A stretch of 64,000 bases of DNA from Flavobacterium galactosidilyticum (GTDB lineage: Bacteria > Bacteroidota > Bacteroidia > Flavobacteriales > Flavobacteriaceae): NCBI RefSeq assembly GCF_020911945.1, contig NZ_CP087135.1:1843501-1907500 (forward strand). Direction: 5' to 3'. How positions within the stretch are numbered: the first letter of the stretch is position 1; each line of letters begins with the position of its first letter. The position numbers and the translations under genes were made by a program. Below, piece by piece: positions 9,111 to 17,342 of the stretch. The notes beneath the pieces were generated by a model that had not been told where the DNA came from, ran no database searches, and worked only from the letters and a program-made list of their open reading frames with translations.

Positions 9111-10311
9111 ATTCATTTTCTTCCAGATTTTCGTTAAAAGCAGAAGGTAATAATTGAGGAATAAATTTGATTAGAATAGGTAATAATAAACTTCCTCCGG
9201 GTAATAAAAATATAGCTAATGAAGGAACTGTTTTGCAAATTTCTAGCAGTTGCTTTTTTACTTTTTTCTTTTCTTTTTCGTCAAGATCTCTACGAGTCGA
9301 ATAGGTAAGTAGTATCATTAGCTCCTTGCTTTGCACGATTTCCTTTATTAATCGGTTTTTATTTCTACTTATTAAGGTAACTACACTTTGAGTAGTTTGG
9401 TCATAAAAATGCTTTACCGGATTAGAATAATTGAAATAAGGTATTTCTTTTTTATGTTTACTAATGAATAAATGAGTGCTTTGGATACTTTCATCAACGA
9501 AAGAATCTTGAATTGATAAAATTTCAGCGAGAGAATGTAAAAAATAGATTTCATCATTTTCTATTTTTTCATCACTCCATAAAGCCATTCCAGCAATATC
9601 TATTAAATAATATTTCTCTAAATCGTTAGTAAAGTAACTGAATTGTATGGTTTCTAGGCTTTGAACAGAAACTTTATTGAATTTACTATATCGAATAGAA
9701 GCTTCGAATAGTTTGATTAAAAGATCATCATATTGCGATTTTTTTGACTTTACTCTTAAAGCGATTGTCACAATATTGATAATGGTTTCTTCTATTTTCT
9801 GTAAGTATTTTTCTGGAATTTGCCCATGAATTAAATATTGACGAAAAGCAAGAACATCAATAAATAATAATGCATTAGTAACAAGGTGTGAAAAATTTTT
9901 GTTAATAATGCTATCATTGGTTTGAACACGTTCATCAATGATCTTTTCTAAAGTTAAAGAAGGAGAGTTTTTGGGAAGTATTTTTTTAAACAAATTGAAT
10001 CCTTGCGGATGCATTTGATTGTAAAAAGCAACTGCTTGTTTAATGAAATTTTCAGCCCTTATATCATGATTGTCCAGACAAAAAGAAGCGTACAATGTGT
10101 TCAGAAGAGCCACTTTTGAAATTTCTTCTTTGAACCAACCTTTGGTTTCTATGGGTTTTGAGGTATCAAATGAAATAATATGACCGTAGATAAAACCTGT
10201 ATTTCTTACTTTTTGATAAAAAACAGCTATATCTGTAGAAACAGCTTCTTTTGAAAATTTTTGTTCTGCAAAGAACTTATCTATCCAACCTGATGTCGAA
10301 GGGTTAATCAT
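9109..10311 (-). CDS. LETM1-related biofilm-associated protein
   Basis: The protein of about 400 residues starts MINPSTSGWIDKFF (start chosen at 10311; an ATG seven codons upstream also exists). It is mostly helical and charged. It ends in a short LETM1-like segment (RRDLDEKEKKKVKKQLLEICKTVPSLAIFLLPGGSLLLPILIKFIPQLLPSAF), which looks like the hydrophobic hairpin of LETM1 proteins. Flavobacteriia carry this family as a single conserved gene linked by annotation to biofilm phenotypes; the molecular role is not established. It is a single transcription unit, convergent with carbonic anhydrase. Confidence 0.75.
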   Translation of the reverse strand: MINPSTSGWIDKFFAEQKFSKEAVSTDIAVFYQKVRNTGFIYGHIISFDTSKPIETKGWFKEEISKVALLNTLYASFCLDNHDIRAENFIKQAVAFYNQMHPQGFNLFKKILPKNSPSLTLEKIIDERVQTNDSIINKNFSHLVTNALLFIDVLAFRQYLIHGQIPEKYLQKIEETIINIVTIALRVKSKKSQYDDLLIKLFEASIRYSKFNKVSVQSLETIQFSYFTNDLEKYYLIDIAGMALWSDEKIENDEIYFLHSLAEILSIQDSFVDESIQSTHLFISKHKKEIPYFNYSNPVKHFYDQTTQSVVTLISRNKNRLIKEIVQSKELMILLTYSTRRDLDEKEKKKVKKQLLEICKTVPSLAIFLLPGGSLLLPILIKFIPQLLPSAFNENLEENE

Positions 10312-10482
10312 TACTTTAATTTGATGATGCAAAGCTATACTTTTTTATGATAGTTTTGACTTGTGATTTTTAGTTTAACACAGTAGTTACTATTAATTAA
10401 TATAGTTTTTAAAACGCTTTTTCACCTTTATTTAGATAGTGTTAAATTGGGAAAGTTAGTAAGTAAATTCTAATTTATAGAA

Positions 10483-10515
10483 AAGCCCTAAATTGCAAAA
10501 TGCGCTTCAGGGCTT
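10483..10515 (-). terminator. Probable terminator of the superoxide dismutase gene
   Basis: AAGCCCT (10483-10489) and AGGGCTT (10509-10515) form a stem with a long loop, followed on the minus strand by TTTT. It starts 12 bp beyond the SOD stop. Confidence 0.6.
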
Positions 10516-10526
10516 AGATATATATA

Positions 10527-11300
10527 TTAGGAGTTGAATAATTTTTCAGCTGCATCCCAATTGACAACATTCCAAAAAGAGGCTACATAATCCGCTCTTC
10601 TATTCTGGTTTTTGAGATAATAAGCATGTTCCCAAACATCTAATGCTAAAACCGGTTTCCCTTTTAATCCTTTGCCTCGTAATCGCATCAATGGATTATC
10701 TTGGTTTGCCGTTGAACCTATGACTAATTTACCATCTTGTACTACCAACCAAGCCCAACCTGAGCCAAATCGTTTCATTGAAGCATCGCTAAATTGTTTT
10801 TTGAATTCTTCAAAAGAACCGAAAGTATTTGTTATTGCATCAGCTAATTTACCTTTTGGATTTCCACCACCGTTAGGTTTCATTAATGTCCAAAACAAAC
10901 TGTGATTGTAGTGTCCGCCACCATTATTTCTAATTGATTCTGGAAATTTAGACATTTTTGCGAAAATGTTTTCTAAGGTTTTAGAATCGGAAATTAAACT
11001 AGTATCTATCGTTTCAAGCGCTTTGTTTAAGTTAGTGACGTAGGCTTGATGGTGCTTTTTATGATGAATCTCCATAGTTTGCTTGTCAATATGCGGCTCT
11101 AATGCTTCATAAGAATACGGTAATTGAGGCAGACTATAAACGTCATCTACGCTCATAGTTTCCAAATCAATATTTGAGCTATAAACATTCAAAGCACTTT
11201 CATTTGCCAAGGCAGTGTTAAATAGGCTACTTCCAATAATTGTTCCTGTTGAAAGGATGGCTGTTTGCTTTAAAAAATTTCTTCGTGTATTATTTTCCAT
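10527..11300 (-). CDS. Fe/Mn superoxide dismutase with Tat-like export signal
   Basis: The 257-residue protein is a Fe/Mn SOD preceded by an export signal of about 50 residues beginning [20 protein letters not shown] is a twin-arginine motif, followed by a hydrophobic stretch and an AxA-type site near residue 32. The metal ligands are visible: H in [10 protein letters not shown] in [11 protein letters not shown], and D and H in DVWEHAYYL. It converts superoxide to oxygen and hydrogen peroxide, here probably in the periplasm, folded and loaded with metal before export. It is a single gene with its own terminator. Most bacterial Fe/Mn SODs are cytoplasmic, so the signal is a notable difference. 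Confidence 0.9.
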   Translation of the reverse strand: MENNTRRNFLKQTAILSTGTIIGSSLFNTALANESALNVYSSNIDLETMSVDDVYSLPQLPYSYEALEPHIDKQTMEIHHKKHHQAYVTNLNKALETIDTSLISDSKTLENIFAKMSKFPESIRNNGGGHYNHSLFWTLMKPNGGGNPKGKLADAITNTFGSFEEFKKQFSDASMKRFGSGWAWLVVQDGKLVIGSTANQDNPLMRLRGKGLKGKPVLALDVWEHAYYLKNQNRRADYVASFWNVVNWDAAEKLFNS

Positions 11301-11510
11301 GAGTATGATTTTTTTTTTAATCTTAAATATTTTATATAAAAATAGGTATTATAAATCTTTCACAGGGTTAAAAAACACTTAAAATAAATTTATTTCTTAT
11401 ATTTTGATGGGCTTGTAGTGCTAATTAATAAAGGAATTATGTAAAATTCATTTCGAATAAGCGTGTAGTATTTTCGTAATTTTGAAAATGTAAAAAGTAA
11501 TTGCATAAAA

Positions 11511-12425
11511 ATGAAAAGGAGAAAAGTGATAGTATCTGGTTGGAAATTATTAAAACGAACCTTTAATGAGTTTAATGACGACAATGCCATAAAATTAAGT
11601 GCATCATTGTCCTATTATACCATATTTTCGCTACCGCCATTATTAATTATTATTTTGTCTATTTTTAGTTTTTTCTTTGGTCGGGATGCTGTTACGGGTC
11701 GGTTTTTTGGACAAATAAATGGAATGGTTGGCAACGCAGCAGCGATTCAAATTCAAGAAACTATCAAAAATATTGAGTTGTCAGACAGTAATACTTTTGC
11801 AGCCATATTTGGTGGAATAATGCTATTAATAGGTGCTTCGGGTGTTTTTGCGGAAATTCAAAGTTCCATTAATCAAATATGGGGACTTAAGGCTAAGCCC
11901 AATAAAGGTATTATGAAATTTGTAAAAAACAGATTGATGTCCTTTTCAATGATTGCTTCTGTTGGTTTTTTATTAATGGTTAGTTTAATGGTCAACACTG
12001 TTATGGATGTTATTAATGCTAGACTACTAATTTATTTTCCAGATACCGCCGTGTATTTCTTTTATATTTTTAATATTATAATTTTATTTGCGACGACAAC
12101 AATGTTGTTTGCTATAATTTTTAAAACACTTCCTGACGGAGAAATTGGTTGGAAAGATGCACTGATAGGGTCTAGTTTTACTTCTTTTTTCTTTATGATT
12201 GGTAAATTTGCTATTGGTTTCTATTTAGGAAGCTCAACTGTTGCTACTGTTTATGGGGCAGCAGGATCAGTTATTATAATCTTAGTATGGGTTTATTATT
12301 CTGCTATAATATTATATTTTGGCGCTGAATTTACCAAAGTATATTCAAATGAAAAAGGAACTAAGATAATTCCAAATTCCTACGCAGTTGAAATAAAAGT
12401 TGAAGTAGTGGAAATCAAAGAGTAA
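11511..12425 (+). CDS. YihY/BrkB-family inner membrane protein
   Basis: The 304-residue protein has about six transmembrane helices. The family opening is present (KLLKRTFNEFNDDNAIKLSASLSYYTIFSLPPLLIIILS), as is the later GAAGSVIIILVWVYYSAIILYFGAEFTKVYS. YihY/BrkB proteins have no settled function; older claims of RNase BN activity are wrong, and roles in envelope homeostasis have been suggested. It is transcribed alone or with the META-domain gene 100 bp downstream. Confidence 0.85.
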   Translation: MKRRKVIVSGWKLLKRTFNEFNDDNAIKLSASLSYYTIFSLPPLLIIILSIFSFFFGRDAVTGRFFGQINGMVGNAAAIQIQETIKNIELSDSNTFAAIFGGIMLLIGASGVFAEIQSSINQIWGLKAKPNKGIMKFVKNRLMSFSMIASVGFLLMVSLMVNTVMDVINARLLIYFPDTAVYFFYIFNIIILFATTTMLFAIIFKTLPDGEIGWKDALIGSSFTSFFFMIGKFAIGFYLGSSTVATVYGAAGSVIIILVWVYYSAIILYFGAEFTKVYSNEKGTKIIPNSYAVEIKVEVVEIKE

Positions 12426-12525
12426 TATCATTTTTAGTTTGTTTTTAAAAATAAACTAATTTTAAAAAGATTATTGGCAGTGTTATTGCATTGCTGATGA
12501 TATTAACATAAATAAATAAAATCTA

Positions 12526-12954
12526 ATGAAAAAATTAATTTTAATGCTAGCAGTTTCTTGTTTAGCTTTCGTTTCTTGTAATTCAGTAAAAAACAATAAA
12601 TCTCAAATGACATCACTTCAAGGTTCTTGGGAACTAAATTATATAACAGGTCCACGAATTGCTTTCCAAGGTTTATATCCAAATGAAAAACCAACTATTA
12701 TTTTCGACTTGAAAGAAGATTTAGTTTCAGGTGGTACTGGCTGTAACCGTTATTCAGGGAAACCAAATGTTGATGGGAATAAGATTGATTTCAAAAATGA
12801 TATGGCATTGACTAGAATGTATTGTCCTGGTGACGGAGAAAGTGTTTATCTAGCGACGCTTCAAAAAATTGATTCATATGCCGTTTCAAAAGATGGTAAG
12901 ACTTTAAGCTTTATGATGGGTGACGTCGCTATGATGCGTTTTACTAAAAAATAA
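12526..12954 (+). CDS. META-domain lipoprotein
   Basis: The 142-residue protein has a lipoprotein signal (LAVSCLAFVSC, lipid-accepting cysteine at about 19) and one META/HslJ-like domain: SLQGSWELNYITG, then GGTGCNRYSGKPNVDGNKIDF and ALTRMYCPGDGESVYLATL. HslJ-like domains are small beta-barrel modules of the envelope linked to stress or antibiotic tolerance in E. coli. It starts a small set of envelope genes with DUF4251 and NlpE-like products, all on the plus strand. Confidence 0.85.
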   Translation: MKKLILMLAVSCLAFVSCNSVKNNKSQMTSLQGSWELNYITGPRIAFQGLYPNEKPTIIFDLKEDLVSGGTGCNRYSGKPNVDGNKIDFKNDMALTRMYCPGDGESVYLATLQKIDSYAVSKDGKTLSFMMGDVAMMRFTKK

Positions 12955-13025
12955 ATTATTTAATGATGCCCTTTCTTGGGCATCATTTTTTTATAAAAGT
13001 ATATATCAAGCAAAAAATAATAAGT

Positions 13026-13547
13026 ATGAATGCTAAAAGAATTATTGGATTAATACTTTGCTTATTTGTGTTCACGGTTGGATTTAGCCAAGAAAAGCCA
13101 AAAAAACAATTAAGGGCAGAACGCAAAATTGAAAAAGCGAAACAAATTGCAATTTTAGTGGATTCTAAAGAGTTTGTTTTTGTTGGCAAAAGAGCTTTCC
13201 CGCAAGGATTAAGAACGGTAGATTTAACTACGAATACTAATTTTATCGAATTTAAACCTGATTTTATCAAAAGTGAAATGCCTTTTTTTGGAAGAGGTTA
13301 TAGCGGTATTGGTTATGGAGGTGATTCCGGATTGAAATTCGAAGGGAAGCCACTCGAATTCTCAATAGTTAAGGCAAAGAAAACCTATGAATTAAATGCA
13401 AGGGTTAAAGGAGAAAGTGATGTCTTTAGAATCACGCTCTCTATTCTAGAAGAAGGAGGTGCAACACTTACTATTAATTCTAATAATCGAAGTCCAATTT
13501 CATATTATGGCGAAATATCCAAAATTGAAAAAAAAGTGGACAAGTAG
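13026..13547 (+). CDS. DUF4251 domain exported protein
   Basis: I chose the start at 13026, which gives a normal signal peptide (MNAKRIIGLILCLFVFTVGFSQ) and 173 residues; a start at 12963 would put charged and histidine residues ahead of it. The mature part matches the Bacteroidota DUF4251 pattern: KFVFVGKRAFPQG-like opening, a DLTTNTNFIEFKPDFIKSEMPFFGRGY segment, then GGDSGLKFEG and a beta-rich end. The function is unknown; it is probably a periplasmic or outer-membrane-facing protein. It lies 71 bp after the META gene and 35 bp before the NlpE-like gene. Confidence 0.82.
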   Translation: MNAKRIIGLILCLFVFTVGFSQEKPKKQLRAERKIEKAKQIAILVDSKEFVFVGKRAFPQGLRTVDLTTNTNFIEFKPDFIKSEMPFFGRGYSGIGYGGDSGLKFEGKPLEFSIVKAKKTYELNARVKGESDVFRITLSILEEGGATLTINSNNRSPISYYGEISKIEKKVDK

Positions 13548-13582
13548 TGTTCTAGAAATATAAATTTAAATCAAATGTAATT

Positions 13583-14035
13583 ATGAAATATAGAATGGTT
13601 TTAATTTTTTGTTCCTCGTTATTTTTATTCAGCTGTAAAAATGGAACAGATAAAAAAGAGTTAGAAATTGTAAATTCTACCAGCAAGGATACTAATGTTG
13701 TTGATGCGCATAATTCTCAAAATTCTCTAGATTGGGAAGGAGTTTACAAAGGAATACTTCCTTGTGCTGATTGCGAAGGAATAGAAATAGAGATTATATT
13801 AAACAGTGATTTGACTTTTGTTAAAAAGACAAAATATTTAGGTAAAGAGAACTTTAACGGAATTGACGAAAAAGGTAGTTTTACCTGGAATAAAGAGGGT
13901 TCGACTATCATTTTGCAGCAAATTAATGAAGGTTCTAATCAATATAAAGTTGGTGAAAACACTTTGACGCACCTAGATATGGAAGGTAAAATTATAAAAG
14001 GAGATTTAGCTGAAAAGTATATTTTGAAAAAGTAA
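13583..14035 (+). CDS. NlpE-like lipoprotein
   Basis: The 150-residue protein has a lipoprotein signal ending SLFLFSC (about residue 18). It has one NlpE N-terminal-type domain: DWEGVYKGILPCADCEGIEIEIILNSDLTFVKKTKYLGKE, with the CxxC motif PCADC at about 60-64. In E. coli, NlpE senses copper, surface contact and lipoprotein sorting faults through Cpx; no Cpx system is present here, so only the fold and location are transferred. It is last in the META-DUF4251-NlpE run, before a strong bidirectional terminator. Confidence 0.82.
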   Translation: MKYRMVLIFCSSLFLFSCKNGTDKKELEIVNSTSKDTNVVDAHNSQNSLDWEGVYKGILPCADCEGIEIEIILNSDLTFVKKTKYLGKENFNGIDEKGSFTWNKEGSTIILQQINEGSNQYKVGENTLTHLDMEGKIIKGDLAEKYILKK

Positions 14036-14054
14036 CGAATAATTTTTTACAATA

Positions 14055-14094
14055 AAAAAAACCGTCATGTTATTTTATAACTTGACGGTTTTTT
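14055..14094. terminator. Bidirectional terminator between nlpE-like gene and fadE
   Basis: ACCGTCA (14061-14067) pairs with TGACGGT (14083-14089), with an inner GTTA/TAAC pairing. A7 and T6 flank the stem, so it can stop transcription in both directions. Confidence 0.88.
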
Positions 14095-14126
14095 CACTCT
14101 TTTGAGTTAGTAGCGTTCTTTAACTT

Positions 14127-15917
14127 CTAGAAGCAATAGTGATTTTCAGCTACAATTTTTGCAGTTATTGTTTCTCTTAAAGCAACAATATTAGGCATGT
14201 TAGTATATTTTGTAAAGCGTCTTAATCCCATTAACATCATGCGTTGTTCATCACCTTCAGCAAATGAGATCACACTTTCTTTTCCTTTTTGAGTTACAAT
14301 ATCTACTGCTTTGTATAAGTACAGTTTAGCCATTGCAATTTGCTCTTGTACTTTGGCTTCTCCTTCTTTTTTGGCTAATTTTTCAGTTCTAAGAACGGTA
14401 CTTTCTGCCATATAGATTTCGATTAAAATATCTGAAGCCGCCATTAATAATTGTTGGTGCGCTTCTAGATCTGGGCCGTATTTTTGTACCGCTCCACCAG
14501 CTACCATAAGGAATGCTTGTTTCAATTTACCAATCATTTCTTTTTCTTCAGCAAATAACGTGGAGTAGTCTGGAGTTTCAAATGATGGAATTCCCATTAA
14601 TTCTTCTTGAACTTTTGAAGCAGGTCCTAACAAATCGATATGGCCTTTCATCGCTTTTTTGATTAACATACCTACTGAAAGCATTCTGTTAATCTCATTT
14701 GTACCTTCGTAAATACGAGCGATACGAGCATCTCTCCAAGCACTTTCCATTGGCGTATCTTCAGAGAATCCCATTCCACCAAAGATTTGAATTCCTTCGT
14801 CCGCACAGTTTTGAATATCTTCAGAAACGGCTACTTTTAGAATAGAGCACTCAATAGCAAATTCTTCGACACCTTTCAACTCTGCTTCTTGATGACTTGC
14901 TCCTTCTTGTTCACGAATAGAAATGCGATCTTCAATGTCTTTTGCTGCACGATACGTAGCACTTTCGCCAGCATACATGCTTGTTGCCATTTCTGCTAGT
15001 TTAGCACGGATTGCACCAAATTGAGCAATAGGAGTATTGAACTGTATTCTTTCATTTGCATAATTAACAGAAGCTGAAATCACTCTTCTTTGCGCGTCTA
15101 AACAAGCAGCAGCTAGTTTGATACGTCCTACGTTTAGAGCATTCATTGCTATCTTGAAACCATTTCCTCTTTCAGAAAGCATGTTTTCAACAGGGACTTT
15201 AGTCTCATTAAAGAAAACTTGACGAGTAGAAGATGCACGAATACCTAATTTGTGCTCTTCTTCACCCATTGAAATTCCATTCCCTTCTGTATTTTCTAAT
15301 ATAAAACCTGTGATGTTTTTATCGTCTCCAATACGTGCAAAAACGATAAATAGCGAACAGAATCCTGCATTCGAAATCCACATTTTTTGTCCTGTAATCG
15401 AATAGTATTTACCATCTTCAGATAAAACTGCTTTAGTTTTTCCTGAATTAGCATCAGATCCTGCACCTGGTTCTGTCAAGCAATAGGCACCAAACCATTC
15501 GCCTGAAGCTAATTTAGGTACATATTTTTGCTTTTGTTCCTCAGTTCCATATAAAGTAATTGGCATTGTGCCAATTCCAGTATGTGCTCCAAAAGCAGTC
15601 GAGAATGAACCAGTTGCCCCTGAAATGTAGTCACAAACTAAAACTGTGTTTACAAATCCCATTCCCATCCCGCCATAAGCTTCAGGAACAGCAACGCTTA
15701 GGAAGCCTAAGTCTCCTGCTTTTTTCATGCTGTCCTCAGTAAAAGCGTAATCTTTTTTCTCAAAACGGTCCTTGTTAGGCCATAGTTCTTTGTCTACAAA
15801 CTCTTTTACAGAGTCGCGCATCATTGTTTGCTCTTCATTGAAATCTTCAGGAGTGAAGATGTCTTCGCATTTTGTTTCTTTTACTAGGAATTGTCCTCCT
15901 CTTGTTTTGTCGCTCAT
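14127..15917 (-). CDS. fadE: Acyl-CoA dehydrogenase (very-long-chain type)
   Basis: This 596-residue FAD enzyme oxidises acyl-CoA to trans-2-enoyl-CoA, the first step of beta-oxidation. N-terminal, middle and C-terminal ACAD domains are visible: FNEEQTMMRDSVKEFVDKELWP near 27; YCLTEPGAGSDANSGKTKA and KMWISNAGFCSLFIVFARI around the flavin site; RIYEGTNEINRMLSVGMLI carrying the predicted catalytic glutamate. The extra C-terminal helical part (about 430-596) is like VLCAD/ACAD9. It is the last gene of the minus-strand run marR-fadN-fadA-fadE, 150 bp after fadA. Confidence 0.92.
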   Translation of the reverse strand: MSDKTRGGQFLVKETKCEDIFTPEDFNEEQTMMRDSVKEFVDKELWPNKDRFEKKDYAFTEDSMKKAGDLGFLSVAVPEAYGGMGMGFVNTVLVCDYISGATGSFSTAFGAHTGIGTMPITLYGTEEQKQKYVPKLASGEWFGAYCLTEPGAGSDANSGKTKAVLSEDGKYYSITGQKMWISNAGFCSLFIVFARIGDDKNITGFILENTEGNGISMGEEEHKLGIRASSTRQVFFNETKVPVENMLSERGNGFKIAMNALNVGRIKLAAACLDAQRRVISASVNYANERIQFNTPIAQFGAIRAKLAEMATSMYAGESATYRAAKDIEDRISIREQEGASHQEAELKGVEEFAIECSILKVAVSEDIQNCADEGIQIFGGMGFSEDTPMESAWRDARIARIYEGTNEINRMLSVGMLIKKAMKGHIDLLGPASKVQEELMGIPSFETPDYSTLFAEEKEMIGKLKQAFLMVAGGAVQKYGPDLEAHQQLLMAASDILIEIYMAESTVLRTEKLAKKEGEAKVQEQIAMAKLYLYKAVDIVTQKGKESVISFAEGDEQRMMLMGLRRFTKYTNMPNIVALRETITAKIVAENHYCF

Positions 15918-16067
15918 TTTTTTATTTTTTTAAGACTTTAGAAATAAAGTGTAGAATATAGATGTAGCCGAGTTCGTTTTGAAAAGACATTGTCATTCTT
16001 TGAACTTCTTCTATTTTCGTTTCTAATTGGTTAATTATTGTAACGGTTAGATTTTTAATTATTTATC

Positions 16068-17249
16068 TTACATCAACTCATAAATCCCCGCAGCACCTTG
16101 CCCAGTTCCTACACACATGGATACAATTCCGTATTTATTTCCTCTGCGTTTCATCTCGTCAAATAATTGAACGGAAAGTTTAGCTCCAGTACATCCTAAC
16201 GGGTGGCCTAATGCTATAGCACCACCATTTACATTTACAATATCAGGATTTAATCCTAATTCGCGTGTAACTGCTATTGCTTGTGAAGCAAAAGCTTCGT
16301 TCAATTCGATTAAATCAATATCTTTCAATTGCATTCCAGCTTGTTTCAACGCTTTTGGAATTGCTTTTACAGGACCAATTCCCATAATTCTTGGTTCAAC
16401 ACCTGCTGCTGCAAAATTTACTAATCGAGCAATTGGTTCCAGATTTAATTCTTTTACCATTTCTTCGCTCATAACTAATACGAAAGCGGCACCATCACTC
16501 ATTTGAGAAGAGTTACCAGCAGTTACACTTCCACCATCTGCAAAAACGGGTCTTAAACCAGCTAAAGCTTCTATAGAAGTTCCTGCTCTAGGACCTTCAT
16601 CTTTATTTACAACATATGATTTAGTTTCCTTTTTACCATTTTCATTAATGAACGTTTGTTCAATGGTAATAGGTACAATTTGTTTATCAAATTTTCCATC
16701 TGCTTGCGCTTTCAAAGCTTTCATGTGCGAGTTGTAAGCAAACTCATCTTGATCTTCTCTTGAAACATTGAATTGTTGGGCAACTGCTTCCGCTGTTAGT
16801 CCCATTCCCCAATAATAATCCTCGTTTCCTGCTTTTGCAACAGCATAATCCGGAGTAGGTTTGTAACCTCCCATAGGAATAAAACTCATGCTTTCGGCAC
16901 CTCCGGCAATGATGCAATTTGCCATTCCTGATTGAATTTTGGCTGTTGCCATTGCTATTGTTTCTATTCCGGAGGCACAATATCTATTCACAGTTACACC
17001 AGGAACATCTTCGACTTTTAATCCCATTAATGAGATTAATCGCGCTACGTTTAATCCTTGTTCTGCTTCTGGCATCGCGTTTCCTACCATCACGTCATCG
17101 ATGCGAGTTTTATCGAAATCAGGGAGTTCATTCATCATGTACTCAATGGTTTCTGCCGCCAATTCATCAGGTCTTTTAAATCTAAAAACTCCTTTTGGTG
17201 CTTTACCAACGGCAGTTCTGTATGCTTTTACTATATAGGCTGTTTTCAT
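16068..17249 (-). CDS. fadA: Acetyl-CoA C-acyltransferase (3-ketoacyl-CoA thiolase)
   Basis: This thiolase of 393 residues cleaves 3-ketoacyl-CoA with CoA in the last step of the beta-oxidation cycle. The acylated cysteine is in VNRYCASGIETIAMA (about C88). The catalytic histidine is in GGAIALGHPLGCTGA and the second cysteine in SMCVGTGQGAAGI. Length and motifs are standard. It lies 93 bp downstream of the fadN-type gene on the same strand, so it is probably co-transcribed with it. Confidence 0.95.
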   Translation of the reverse strand: MKTAYIVKAYRTAVGKAPKGVFRFKRPDELAAETIEYMMNELPDFDKTRIDDVMVGNAMPEAEQGLNVARLISLMGLKVEDVPGVTVNRYCASGIETIAMATAKIQSGMANCIIAGGAESMSFIPMGGYKPTPDYAVAKAGNEDYYWGMGLTAEAVAQQFNVSREDQDEFAYNSHMKALKAQADGKFDKQIVPITIEQTFINENGKKETKSYVVNKDEGPRAGTSIEALAGLRPVFADGGSVTAGNSSQMSDGAAFVLVMSEEMVKELNLEPIARLVNFAAAGVEPRIMGIGPVKAIPKALKQAGMQLKDIDLIELNEAFASQAIAVTRELGLNPDIVNVNGGAIALGHPLGCTGAKLSVQLFDEMKRRGNKYGIVSMCVGTGQGAAGIYELM

Positions 17250-17342
17250 ATTTTTATCTTTTTAAGATTTTAGAAGAAAGAGGCAAGAGAATAGATAAGA
17301 TCCAGTTTGGAAGTCTTATTTCTTTGTTCTTTATTCTATTTT

